In this document: positions 19,136 to 28,476 of the stretch, piece by piece
How the letters are laid out: each line of letters begins with the position of its first letter
Position numbering within the stretch: position 1 is the first letter of the stretch
NCBI GenBank assembly: GCA_005879805.1
Contig: VBKL01000053.1
Location: 1-64,000 of the forward strand
Direction of reading: 5' to 3'
Length of the DNA stretch: 64,000 nucleotides
Source: Deltaproteobacteria bacterium
Lineage (GTDB): Bacteria; Myxococcota; Myxococcia; Myxococcales; 40CM-4-68-19
The notes under the pieces: generated by a model
Databases searched by the model: none
What the model was told of the DNA's origin: nothing
The model's input: the letters and a program-made list of their open reading frames with translations, nothing else
Translations under genes and position numbers: made by a program

Positions 19136-20068
19136 ATGCGAGCTTTCGCCCTTTCACTCACTGCCGCCGCCTGCCTGTGCGCGTGTGGACACCACCGCTC
19201 ACCCGCGGAAGAGGCGCTGCTTCGCCGCGGCGACTGCGCCGAGCTGCTTCGCGCGGCCGACGAGGCGCGGGCGCGCGGCGAACTGGCGCTCGCCAAGGAC
19301 CTCGCCGACGGATGCCCGCAGGACCGGCTCGTCGATCTCGCGGCGCACGTATCGCCGGAACAGGGCCTCCTCCTCTGCGGACGCGCCCGGGCAGCCGACG
19401 CGAAGGCCTTCTGTAGTTCCGACCTGGTCGGCCAGCTCACCTCGAACCTTCACGCCCGGATCCTGATCGGCCCGCCCGATCCTACGGATGCCGGCGATCC
19501 CGTCCTCCTCCAGGCGTTCGCCGAGCTGGGGCCGGGTTTCAATCTCTTCTGGAACGCGGACGATCCCGATGTGGTGGTCGGCAGGATGACCGTCACCATC
19601 GAGCGCACCGAGAACGGGACGGTTGCGACGGTCGCCGACGGCAAGGGCAACAAGCAGCGCGTGCCGGCCACGCAGCACCGCGTGGTCGCGCGGGCCGAGG
19701 CCCAAGTGGAGCTGTCGGGCAAAACGCGGACGCTCCGCGTGACCGACGAGCTGCGCAACCTGACCTGGGAGGCGGCGCCTCGCGTGGCCGTCGCGGCGAA
19801 GTTCGAGCCGAAGCTCCCGACCGATCTGGAGATGAAGAAGCGCGCGGTGCTCGCCTGGGTGCGAGCCGTGGCGAAGGCCGTGGCCTCCGCGCCGCCGGAA
19901 GGAATCGACGTGAGCGACGCCAAGGGGTGCGTCGCCTACGGGCTGTCGTTGAACCTGGCCGCCGGCAATTCCGTCGCGGCCGCGAGCGGCGCGGGGGATC
20001 CCGACAAGGTTTCCACCTGCGAGAAAATCCTGGGAGAGCCCGCGGGAGCGGGAATCCCGGTTTCATGA
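19136..20068 (+). CDS. Hypothetical lipoprotein
   Basis: MRAFALSLTAAACLCACGHH lipobox-like signal; 310 aa uninterrupted ORF. Confidence 0.7.
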   Translation: MRAFALSLTAAACLCACGHHRSPAEEALLRRGDCAELLRAADEARARGELALAKDLADGCPQDRLVDLAAHVSPEQGLLLCGRARAADAKAFCSSDLVGQLTSNLHARILIGPPDPTDAGDPVLLQAFAELGPGFNLFWNADDPDVVVGRMTVTIERTENGTVATVADGKGNKQRVPATQHRVVARAEAQVELSGKTRTLRVTDELRNLTWEAAPRVAVAAKFEPKLPTDLEMKKRAVLAWVRAVAKAVASAPPEGIDVSDAKGCVAYGLSLNLAAGNSVAAASGAGDPDKVSTCEKILGEPAGAGIPVS

Positions 20069-20075
20069 GGAAGAC

Positions 20076-20333
20076 ATGATCGCCAAGGACGACTGGAGAT
20101 TGACCGGCAACCAAGCCAACTACATGCACGGCGAGCTCTTGCGCTTCGGGCCCTACAAGCCCCGCAAGAAGGGTTCCGAGCACGACCACTGCGAGTTCTG
20201 CTTTCGCCGCTTCTCCAGCGCCGCGCGGGTGAACTTCTGTTCGGAGGGGTTCTACACCGAGGACAAGCGGTGGATCTGCGAGACCTGCTACGAGGACTTC
20301 AAGGTGCTCTTCGACTGGCGGCTGGAGAGCTGA
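20076..20333 (+). CDS. Small CxxC zinc-ribbon-like hypothetical protein
   Basis: HCEFCFRRFSSAARVNFCSEGFYTEDKRWICETCYEDF. Confidence 0.7.
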   Translation: MIAKDDWRLTGNQANYMHGELLRFGPYKPRKKGSEHDHCEFCFRRFSSAARVNFCSEGFYTEDKRWICETCYEDFKVLFDWRLES

Positions 20334-20340
20334 ATCGGGC

Positions 20341-22875
20341 CTAGCCCACGCGGGCGAGGCTGAGCCGCCCGCGCCAGCGAGTCTGCAAGGCGTCCCGGAG
20401 CGTAGCGTTCTCGGGACGCGATAGATCGGGATCGACCTCCACCAGCGCGAAGGCCTCCTCGCGAGCCTCGGCCAGGATCTTCTGGTCGCGGGCCAGCTCC
20501 GCGATGGCGAACTCCGGCAATCCGCTCTGGCGGGTACCGAGGAACTCTCCCGGACCGCGCAAGTCCAGATCGGCCTGCGCGATGCGGAAGCCGTCCGTCG
20601 TTTCCTCCATCACGTGAAGCCGCTCCCGCGCCGCGGGTCCCCACTCCGCCCCGGTCGCTCCGGTGACGAGAAGGCAATACGACTTCGCGGCGCCGCGCCC
20701 GACCCGCCCGCGAAGCTGGTGCAACTGCGAGAGCCCGAACCGCTCGGCGTGCTCGATGAGCATCACCGTGGCGTTCGGTATGTCGACCCCGACCTCGATG
20801 ACCGTGGTGGCGACGAGGATGCGATCCTCGCCGCGCCGGAAGCGGTCCATCGCCTCGTTCCGCTCGGCGGCGCTCTGCCGTCCGTGCGCGATGCCGATGG
20901 GAAGGTCGGGAAACACGTCGAGCGCGAGCCTGTCCCGCTCCTTGGTCGCGGCCTTCACGTCGAGGAGCTTCTCGCTCTCCTCGACGAGCGGCAGCACCAC
21001 GTATGCCTGCCGGCCGGCGCGGAGCTCCTTGCGGATGACGTCGTAAGCCTTGTCGCGCGCCGAGTCGCGATACACGCGCGTCGCGATCGGCGTCCTCCCC
21101 GGGGGAAGCTCGTCGAGGACGCTGGAATCGAGGTCGCCGTAGATCGTCAGCTGGAGGGTGCGTGGAATGGGCGTCGCCGTCATCACCAGGACGTCGGGGC
21201 GCTTGCCCTTCGACATGAGCCGGGCGCGCGTCATGACGCCGAACCGGTGCTGCTCGTCGATGACGGCGAGCCCCAGCCGATGGAACTCCGTTCCTTCTTC
21301 GGCGAGGGCGTGGGTCCCGACCACGATGTGCGCGGCGCCTCCCCGGACCAGCCGATCCGCGTGGGAACGCTCGCGCGTGCCGAGGCTTCCGGTGACGAGC
21401 TCGACGTGCACCTCGCGCCGCTCCCGCAACAGGGCGCGCAGCGACCGCGCATGCTGCTCGGCGAGGATCTCGGTAGGCGCCATGAGCGCGGCCTGGTACC
21501 CGTCCTCGACCGCGAGGAGCGCGGCGCAGAGCGCGACCGCCGTCTTGCCGCTCCCGACGTCGCCCTGGAGGAGCCGGTTCATCGGCTCGGGCTTGCGCAT
21601 GTCGAGGGCGATCTCCTGGACGGCGCGCTTCTGCGCCGAGGTCAACGGCCAGGGCAGCTGCGCCTCGACAGCCGCGATGGACGAATCGCTGGCGCGGAAG
21701 GCGATCCCGGGCTCGACCTTCACCCCCCGACGCCGCAGTGCCAGCCCGAGCTGGATGAGAAACAGCTCCTCGAAGGCGAGGCGCCGGTGAGGCTCGCCGC
21801 TCGGCCGCCCCGCCACCGCGGCGGTGGCCGCGTTGCGCTCGGGAAAGTGCGATTCGCGAATGGCGTCGGCGAGCGGCCAAAGTCGCCTGCGCGCCAGCAG
21901 CTCCGGAGGAAGCGCTTCGCGCAATTCCCCCGCATGCTGCTCGACCGCCTGGCGAGCGATGCGCCGGTAGGTGCGCGCCGGCAATCCTTCGATCTCCGAG
22001 TAGACCGGTACCACCCGTCCGAAGGAATCGTCGCTCCGGTCGGTGCCCGGTATTCCTGCTGAATCAAGAGGTTCGACATCGGGATGCGAGATGGTCTTCC
22101 CGCCGCCCCGGTATCCCGGACGGACTTCGCCGCTCACCAGGATCCGCGCGCCCGGACGAAGCCGCTCGAGGAGCGAGGCGCGGAAATGGAACCAGAGGAG
22201 GAGCAACGCCGAGTGGGCGTCGTCGCGCAGCAGGACTTCGAGCCTGCGCCGCCCGTATCGGCCCTTCATCTCGTTCACCTTGGCGACGGTGCCTGCGATG
22301 ACGCTTCGCTCGCCGAGCGGCGCGTCGGCGACCAGGCGGGGCGTGCGCCGGTCTTCGTAGCGGATGGGAAGGTTGAAGAGAACGTCGTTGATGGTGACGA
22401 GTCCCTTCCCGCGCAGCCTCTCGGCGACGGCCGGACCGACGCCGCGCAGCCGCTCCACCGAAGCCTGGAGTCCCTCCGTGGCCACCGCGCGGCGCGGCGG
22501 CGCAAAGAGCGGGGGCGGCGGCAGCGCGGGATCGGCCGGCACGGACCCTTCGCTACCAGAGGGCTCCGACACTCGCGCGAGATCCGCGATTTCCTTGGGG
22601 ATCGCGACGAGCCGCCCGAGCTCGCGCACGAAGACCGCGATTGCGGAGCGCCGCTCCGCTTCCGGCGCCGCGTCGAACCCCTGCACCGCTGCTTCGAGCT
22701 TGTCGAGCCCCTCGGTCTCGCGCGCGAAGGGCCGCGCGGCGGCGACCAGGCGCCGGACGAGGGGTTCGAAGTCTCGCAAGGCGGCGGTCGCGCCGGCGCG
22801 GACGAGGAACCGGAGCGGAGGCAACAGCGGCGAGAGCGCGAGCGACAGGCCGCCGTCCGCGCCGTCCGTGCTCAC
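20341..22875 (-). CDS. recG: ATP-dependent DNA helicase RecG
   Basis: [22 protein letters not shown]...[16 protein letters not shown]...[19 protein letters not shown]...[10 protein letters not shown]; start GTG at 22875 inferred, longer ORF is out-of-frame read-through. Confidence 0.95.
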   Translation of the reverse strand: MSTDGADGGLSLALSPLLPPLRFLVRAGATAALRDFEPLVRRLVAAARPFARETEGLDKLEAAVQGFDAAPEAERRSAIAVFVRELGRLVAIPKEIADLARVSEPSGSEGSVPADPALPPPPLFAPPRRAVATEGLQASVERLRGVGPAVAERLRGKGLVTINDVLFNLPIRYEDRRTPRLVADAPLGERSVIAGTVAKVNEMKGRYGRRRLEVLLRDDAHSALLLLWFHFRASLLERLRPGARILVSGEVRPGYRGGGKTISHPDVEPLDSAGIPGTDRSDDSFGRVVPVYSEIEGLPARTYRRIARQAVEQHAGELREALPPELLARRRLWPLADAIRESHFPERNAATAAVAGRPSGEPHRRLAFEELFLIQLGLALRRRGVKVEPGIAFRASDSSIAAVEAQLPWPLTSAQKRAVQEIALDMRKPEPMNRLLQGDVGSGKTAVALCAALLAVEDGYQAALMAPTEILAEQHARSLRALLRERREVHVELVTGSLGTRERSHADRLVRGGAAHIVVGTHALAEEGTEFHRLGLAVIDEQHRFGVMTRARLMSKGKRPDVLVMTATPIPRTLQLTIYGDLDSSVLDELPPGRTPIATRVYRDSARDKAYDVIRKELRAGRQAYVVLPLVEESEKLLDVKAATKERDRLALDVFPDLPIGIAHGRQSAAERNEAMDRFRRGEDRILVATTVIEVGVDIPNATVMLIEHAERFGLSQLHQLRGRVGRGAAKSYCLLVTGATGAEWGPAARERLHVMEETTDGFRIAQADLDLRGPGEFLGTRQSGLPEFAIAELARDQKILAEAREEAFALVEVDPDLSRPENATLRDALQTRWRGRLSLARVG

Positions 22876-23387
22876 CGCGCCTCTTCCTCCTCCGTGTCCG
22901 GAGGGTACTCGACGAACAGCACCTCGAGGATTTCGTACTCGCGCTCGCCGCCGGGGGCGCGGATGCGGACCGTGTCGCCGACCTCGCGACCGATCAATCC
23001 GCGGGCGATGGGGCTCGTGATGCTGATGCGGCCCTTCTTCAGATCCGCTTCCGTCTCGCCGACGATGGCGTACTGGGTCTTCGCGCCGGAGTCGGTGTCC
23101 TCCAGCTTGACGGTCGCGCCGAAGACCACTTTGTCGCCCGAGAGCTTCTTGACGTCGATGATCTCCGCCCGCGCGAGCCGGTCCTCGAGCATCTGGATGC
23201 GCCCCTCGATGTGGCTCTGGCGCTCCTTGGCGGCGTGGTACTCGGCGTTCTCGCGCAGATCCCCGTGCTCGCGGGCGACGCCGATGTCGTGGACATTCTT
23301 CGGGCGCTCGACCGACTTGAGGTGCTTCAGATCCCGCTTGATCGCCTCGGCTCCCTCCCGGGTCATGGGGATTTTGTCCGATGCCAT
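22872..23387 (-). CDS. greA: Transcription elongation factor GreA
   Basis: [58 protein letters not shown]. Confidence 0.95.
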   Translation of the reverse strand: MASDKIPMTREGAEAIKRDLKHLKSVERPKNVHDIGVAREHGDLRENAEYHAAKERQSHIEGRIQMLEDRLARAEIIDVKKLSGDKVVFGATVKLEDTDSGAKTQYAIVGETEADLKKGRISITSPIARGLIGREVGDTVRIRAPGGEREYEILEVLFVEYPPDTEEEEAR

Positions 23388-23698
23388 TTCGAGTTGCCTC
23401 CGCTGCGACCCGGGCCATTCGTGAAACGCATGCGGCCGGACGCCCGACTCGGGCCCCGGCCGCGTGGAAGGGAGCTTGGCAAGATGCCGCAAAGGCGTCA
23501 ACGGGTTTCGGGCCCAGGAACCTCCACACGGGCGGTCGATCGGCTGCGGCTAGATGCGGGGCGAGTGCTTGAATTCCAGATGGTTACGCGGGGGCCAGGA
23601 CCTGGCTCCAATGTAAGCTTGCGCGACCTCACCCCCCTTCCCCTATAGTCCGCGCCGCTACCGGCCCCCCCGCCTGGTCGCGCCGGAGAATCTCCTTC

Positions 23699-24133
23699 AT
23701 GATCGTCAGCCTCCACACCGCTCGACGGGCCGTACTCGTGTCGATGGCGGCCTTTGGGATGGCGTGTGGCGACTTCGATTCGCCGGGCGATGCGAGCGCT
23801 CGCGGCACGACGCCGGTACGGCCCGACTTTTCGATCTCCGTCGCCGCGGGGACGGAAACGCTCGCGCCGGGCGCCAGCGCGACCTACACCATCGCCACCG
23901 AGGCATCCGAGCGCGATGCGCAACAGTTGGCGCTGTCCGTCACCGGCCTTCCTGCAGGCGTCAGCGCGGTTCTCGCGCCGAGCACGGTGAATACCGGCGA
24001 GACCGCCCTGCTCGAGCTGAGCGCCGCCACGACGGCCGCGCCGGCCGTGGCGACCTTCACCGTCACCGCCGTCGCGCTCAAGGGCTCGACCCGCAAGGCG
24101 ACGGGACATCTCAACATCGTCGCCGCGCCGTAA
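23699..24133 (+). CDS. Hypothetical secreted protein with Ig-like fold
   Basis: 145 aa; DFSISVAAGTETLAPGASATYTIATEA...TFTVTAVALKG. Confidence 0.6.
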   Translation: MIVSLHTARRAVLVSMAAFGMACGDFDSPGDASARGTTPVRPDFSISVAAGTETLAPGASATYTIATEASERDAQQLALSVTGLPAGVSAVLAPSTVNTGETALLELSAATTAAPAVATFTVTAVALKGSTRKATGHLNIVAAP

Positions 24134-24163
24134 TCGCCTTCCCGCAGCGTACAATCCGGCGCG

Positions 24164-24835
24164 ATGTCCGCCGGATTGGAAACAGCGCTCTGGCGCTTCA
24201 CCTACGAAGCAGTCGTGCGCACGGGCCGCGGGCCTTCCTTGCGCGAGGCCGCGGAAGCGCTCGGAGCGAGCGAATCCGAAGTGCGCGCCGCCTACCAGCG
24301 GCTCGGCGAAGGTCACGCCATCCTTCTCGACGCTTCCGGCGAGGGACTCTGGCGGATCGCACCCTTCTCCGCCGTTCCCACCGACTTCGCCGTCGAGGCG
24401 GGAGGCCGTTGCTACTTCGCCAACTGCGCCTGGGACGCGCTGGGGATCTGCGCCGCGCTGCACGCCGATGGCATGGTCCGCGCCAGCTGCGGCTGCTGCC
24501 GCCAGCCGATGGATCTCGCGGTCCGCGGCGGGATCCTCCAGACCGCCGAAGGACTGCTCCACATCGCCGTCCCCGCCAAGGACTGGTACCAGGATGTCGT
24601 CTTCACCTGAAGGACGATGCTGCTGTTCCGGTCGGAACGGCACGTGGCGCGCTGGTGCGAGCAGTGGCAGCGGCCCAGAGGCGGAACGCTGGACCTCGCG
24701 CAGGCGTGGGAGCTGGCGCGGGCGTGGTATGGCTCGCGCCTCGATCCCGGGTTCCGCCCCTTCACCCGGGAAGAGGCGCAGGCGCTCTTCGCCCGCGTCG
24801 GCCTGACCGGCCCCTTCTGGAAGCTCGGTGATTGA
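24164..24835 (+). CDS. MerB-like (alkylmercury lyase family) protein with in-frame UGA; candidate selenoprotein
   Basis: 24164..24610 ends ...AKDWYQDVVFT[TGA]; same frame continues RTMLLFRSERHVARWCEQW...PFWKLGD* to 24835; upstream NCAWDALGICAALHADGMVRASCGCC; SECIS-like hairpin after TGA. Confidence 0.82.
24621..24642 (+). promoter_or_regulatory. Putative bacterial SECIS hairpin
   Basis: TGCTGTTCC-GGTC-GGAACGGCA: 9-bp stem (one G-U), apical loop GGTC, loop begins 19 nt after the UGA (24608-24610). Confidence 0.78.
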
Positions 24836-24867
24836 GCGCATTCTTTGCGCTTGCATCCGCCGACGCA

Positions 24868-24883
24868 TTGCATAAATATGCGA
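24868..24883 (+). promoter_or_regulatory. Candidate ARG box (ArgR operator) upstream of argC
   Basis: TTGCATAAATATGCGA, dyad TGCAT-AAAT-ATGC, four bases before argC ATG; argR encoded in same cluster. Confidence 0.55.
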
Positions 24884-24887
24884 CTTC

Positions 24888-25940
24888 ATGCAGCGGCTGC
24901 CCATCGCGGTGATCGGCGCCTCGGGGTACTCCGGGATGGAGGCTACCCGGATCCTCGCCCATCATCCTTCGGCGGAGGTGCGCCTCGTCACCAGCGATCG
25001 CTGGCAGGGCGAGACGATCGAGCGCCGGACCGGCGTCGGCGGCCCGGTCGGAAAGCTACGCTACGCGCCGCAGGAGCGCGTCGTGGACCTCGCCGGCGAG
25101 TGCGCGGCGGCGCTCCTCTGCACGCCGGCCGAGGTGTCGCTCGATTTGGCTCCTGCGCTCCTCGCCAAGGGTCTCAAGGTCGTCGATCTCTCGGGGGCGT
25201 TCCGCCTCGCCGACCCGGCCCGGTTCGAGCAGGCGTACGGGCTGCCCCACCCGCGAGTAGACCTCCTCGGCGAGGCCGTCTACGGGATGCCCGAGCTGCC
25301 TTCCGTCCGGCAACGGGTCACCGGCGCGCGGCTGGTCGCAAACCCCGGCTGCTATCCAACCGCCGCCACGCTGCCGCTCGCCCCGCTCTACCGCGCGGGT
25401 CTGTTGGACCGGGACCCCCCAATCGTCGACGCGGCCTCCGGTGTCACCGGCGCGGGGCGAAAGGCCAGCGAGGACTTCAGCTTCGTGGAAGTGATGGACG
25501 ACTTCCGCGCCTACCGCGTGCTCTGCCACCAGCACACGCCGGAGATTGCGCAATCGCTCTCGGCAGCGGCGGGCGCGGAGATCGACCTGACCTTCACCCC
25601 CCACCTCCTGCCCTTGCGCCGCGGCATCCTGGCTACTTCGTACCTGCGCCTCGCCCCCGGCGTTTCGGCAAAGGACGTGACCGGCTGCTTCGTGCATGAA
25701 TATGCAGCCGAACCTTTCGTGCGCCTGGCCGGGTCGGCCGACGAGGTCTCGCTCAAGTCGGTGGTCGGCACCAACCTCTGCCAGATCGGCTTTGCCGTGA
25801 AGGGCAACCGGCTGGTGGTCATCTCCGCCCTCGACAACCTGGTGAAGGGCGCGGCCGGCCAGGCGGTACAGAACCTGAATCTCCTCTTCGGCTGGCCGGA
25901 GACGGCCGGGCTGGACGTGCTGCGGGGGTCCCATCCGTGA
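24888..25940 (+). CDS. argC: N-acetyl-gamma-glutamyl-phosphate reductase
   Basis: IAVIGASGYSGMEATRILAHHPSAEV...VANPGCYPTAATLPLAPL. Confidence 0.95.
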   Translation: MQRLPIAVIGASGYSGMEATRILAHHPSAEVRLVTSDRWQGETIERRTGVGGPVGKLRYAPQERVVDLAGECAAALLCTPAEVSLDLAPALLAKGLKVVDLSGAFRLADPARFEQAYGLPHPRVDLLGEAVYGMPELPSVRQRVTGARLVANPGCYPTAATLPLAPLYRAGLLDRDPPIVDAASGVTGAGRKASEDFSFVEVMDDFRAYRVLCHQHTPEIAQSLSAAAGAEIDLTFTPHLLPLRRGILATSYLRLAPGVSAKDVTGCFVHEYAAEPFVRLAGSADEVSLKSVVGTNLCQIGFAVKGNRLVVISALDNLVKGAAGQAVQNLNLLFGWPETAGLDVLRGSHP

Positions 25941-28018
25941 AGGTTCCGAACGGCTTCCAGTTCGCCGGCGTGTCCGCGGGAATCAAGCCCAACCGCAAGG
26001 ACCTGGCGCTCGTCTACAGCGTTGCGCCTTGCTCCGCCGCCGCCTGCCTTACGCAGAACAAGGCGCGGGCTGCGCCCATCCTCGACGTGGAGAAGCGCTT
26101 GCCGGCGAGCGGCGCCCGCGCGGTGGTCGTCAACAGCGGCAACGCCAACGCGCTCACCGGACCGGAGGGCCTCGTCGACGTGAAGACCGTGTGCGAAGCG
26201 GTCGCCCGCGCCCTCGACGTACCCGCGCAGAGCGTCCTCTCCGCCTCGACCGGCGTCATCGGCCACCGGCTACCCGCGCACAAGATCGTCGCGGCGGCAC
26301 CCGCGCTCGTGGGGAGCCTGCGGCCCGAACCGGAGCAGGCCGCCGAAGCGATGATGACCACCGACACCCGCATCAAGCTCGCGGGCCGCTCGGTCGAGAT
26401 CGGCGGCAAGGAAGTGGTCATCGCTGCCCTCTGCAAGGGCTCCGGGATGATCGCCCCGTCGCTCGCCACCATGATCGCGGTGGTCACGACCGACTGCGCG
26501 ATCTCACCGCCGGCGCTCGCGGGCGCTCTCTCCGCCGCGATGAAGAAGAGCTTCAATGCCCTGACCGTCGACGGAGACATGAGCACGAACGACGTGGTCT
26601 TCGCGCTCGCCAACGGGCTCGCGGGCAATGTGCAGCTGGCAGATCCCGGACCTGATCTCGACCGCTTCACCGCGGCGCTTTCCGCCGTCTGCGAGGAGCT
26701 TGCCAAGGAAATCGCCGCCGACGGCGAGGGCGCAACCAAGCTCCTCGAGGTGCGCGTCACCGGCGCTCCGAGCGACGAGGTGGCGATCGATGCCGCCCGC
26801 GCCGTGGCTGGTTCCAGCCTGGTCAAGGCGGCCATCTTCGGCGCCGACCCGAACTGGGGCCGCGTCCTCGCCTCGATCGGTGCCAGGGCGGGGACTTGTG
26901 GCTATCCGATCGAGCCCGCCGACGCCAAGGTCAGCGTGCAGTCGATGGACGTCTACGACCGCGCTCCCCTCGCGCACGAGACGAGCGTCCTCAAGGCGCG
27001 CATGCGGGAGCCGGAGGTCCGCGTCGCCGTCGACCTGCGCGCCGGAAAGGGAAGCGGCGTCGCCTGGGGCTGCGACCTCTCCTACGACTACGTGAAGATC
27101 AACGCCGACTACACGAGCCTCATCGTCCCGAGGCCCGACGGCGGCGTGGCAAAGGACGACCGGCTCGCCAACTACAGCCCCACCTTCAAGCAGCAGCTTC
27201 TCGTCGAGGCGCTCGGCTACATCCGCCGCTTCACCGGCACGCGCTGCGTGGTGAAGTACGGCGGCGCCGCGATGATGAAGGAGTCCTTGAAGAAGTCCTT
27301 CTGCGACGACATCGGGCTCCTCCGCAGCGTCGGCCTGCGCCCGGTGGTGGTGCACGGCGGCGGCCCCGAGATCACCCGGACCCTGGAGAAGCTCGGCTCG
27401 AAGCCCGAGTTCGTCGACGGCCAGCGGGTGACCAACGCCAGCGATCTCAAGGTCGTCGAGATGGTCCTCACCGGTTCCATCAACACCGACCTGGTAACAC
27501 TGCTCAATCAAGAGGGCGGGCAGGCGGTTGGCGTTTCCGGAAAAGACGGCGCGCTGCTCCGCGTCCGCAAGCTGCAAAGCGAAGGCAGGGACCTCGGCCA
27601 GGTGGGCGAGATCACGCGGGTGAACAAGGACTTCCTCGAGATGCTGCTCACCCAGGGCTACGTGCCGATCATCTCGCCCATCGGGATCGGCGAAGACGGG
27701 CAGAGCTACAACATCAACGCCGACCAGGTCGCGGCGGAGGTGGCGATCGCCATCGGCGCGACCAAGCTCATCTACCTCTCCGACGTCCCCGGCATCCTCA
27801 AGGGCGGCGAGCTGGTCGAGGAGATGAAGGCGCAGGATCTCGCTGCGCACGTCGAGGACGGAACCATTTCCGGCGGCATGACGGTGAAAGCGCGCTCCAT
27901 CTTCAAGGCGCTGCAGAGCGGCGTCGCGAGCGCGCACCTCATCGACGGCCGCGTCCCTCACAGCATCATCGGGGAGCTGTTCACCGACAAAGGCGTCGGG
28001 ACGCTCATTTCCAGATGA
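25937..28018 (+). CDS. argJB: Fusion of glutamate N-acetyltransferase (ArgJ) and acetylglutamate kinase (ArgB)
   Basis: One 693 aa frame: ArgJ (SGNANALTGPEG, NALTVDGDMSTND) then RLANYSPTFKQQLLVEALGYIRRFTGTRCVVKYGGAAMM...VVHGGGPEI (ArgB). Confidence 0.93.
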   Translation: MKVPNGFQFAGVSAGIKPNRKDLALVYSVAPCSAAACLTQNKARAAPILDVEKRLPASGARAVVVNSGNANALTGPEGLVDVKTVCEAVARALDVPAQSVLSASTGVIGHRLPAHKIVAAAPALVGSLRPEPEQAAEAMMTTDTRIKLAGRSVEIGGKEVVIAALCKGSGMIAPSLATMIAVVTTDCAISPPALAGALSAAMKKSFNALTVDGDMSTNDVVFALANGLAGNVQLADPGPDLDRFTAALSAVCEELAKEIAADGEGATKLLEVRVTGAPSDEVAIDAARAVAGSSLVKAAIFGADPNWGRVLASIGARAGTCGYPIEPADAKVSVQSMDVYDRAPLAHETSVLKARMREPEVRVAVDLRAGKGSGVAWGCDLSYDYVKINADYTSLIVPRPDGGVAKDDRLANYSPTFKQQLLVEALGYIRRFTGTRCVVKYGGAAMMKESLKKSFCDDIGLLRSVGLRPVVVHGGGPEITRTLEKLGSKPEFVDGQRVTNASDLKVVEMVLTGSINTDLVTLLNQEGGQAVGVSGKDGALLRVRKLQSEGRDLGQVGEITRVNKDFLEMLLTQGYVPIISPIGIGEDGQSYNINADQVAAEVAIAIGATKLIYLSDVPGILKGGELVEEMKAQDLAAHVEDGTISGGMTVKARSIFKALQSGVASAHLIDGRVPHSIIGELFTDKGVGTLISR

Positions 28019-28476
28019 GGAAGCTGCAGATCGTACAGAGCAAGGGCGCTCGTCACGAGGCCATCCGGCGGCTCCTGCAGGCCGAGCGGATCGGCACGCA
28101 GGAGGGTCTCTGCCGCGCGCTCGCCCGTGAAGGTTTCCGGGTGACGCAGGCGACGCTATCCCGCGATCTGCAGCAACTCGGCGCGGTGCGCGTCGGCGGC
28201 CTGTACGAGCTTCCGCCTGCATCGCCCGCGGCGGCAAGGCTGCAGGAAGTGGGCGACCTGGTCGTCTCCTTCGCGGAGAACGATCTCCTCGTGGTGCTAC
28301 GCACCCAGCCCGGTGCCGCGCCCGCCGTCGCGTCGGCGATCGACGCTGCCCGCCTTCCCGGATGCCTCGGGACCCTGGCGGGAGACGACACCATCTTCGC
28401 CACGCCGGTTCGCGGCGTGGCCGTTCGCAAGCTTTCGCGCAAGCTGCGCAACCTTTTCGGAAGGGAGCTGTCATGA
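28015..28476 (+). CDS. argR: Arginine repressor ArgR
   Basis: RHEAIRRLLQAERIGTQEGLCRALAREGFRVTQATLSRDLQQLGAVRV; overlaps argJB stop. Confidence 0.92.
   Translation: MRKLQIVQSKGARHEAIRRLLQAERIGTQEGLCRALAREGFRVTQATLSRDLQQLGAVRVGGLYELPPASPAAARLQEVGDLVVSFAENDLLVVLRTQPGAAPAVASAIDAARLPGCLGTLAGDDTIFATPVRGVAVRKLSRKLRNLFGRELS

Noticed and set aside
17076-19157. 693-aa single protein
   Set aside because: Joins two genes through an out-of-frame stretch; the second gene has its own GTG at 17627 overlapping the first gene's stop.
20341-23529. 1062-aa ORF extending recG upstream
   Set aside because: Upstream part is antisense-like/out-of-frame translation over greA; recG start placed at GTG 22875.
24617-24835. 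Separate 72-aa ORF starting at ATG 24617
   Set aside because: In the same frame as the upstream MerB-like ORF, separated by a single UGA, and the ATG lies inside the SECIS region; read as one selenoprotein gene.
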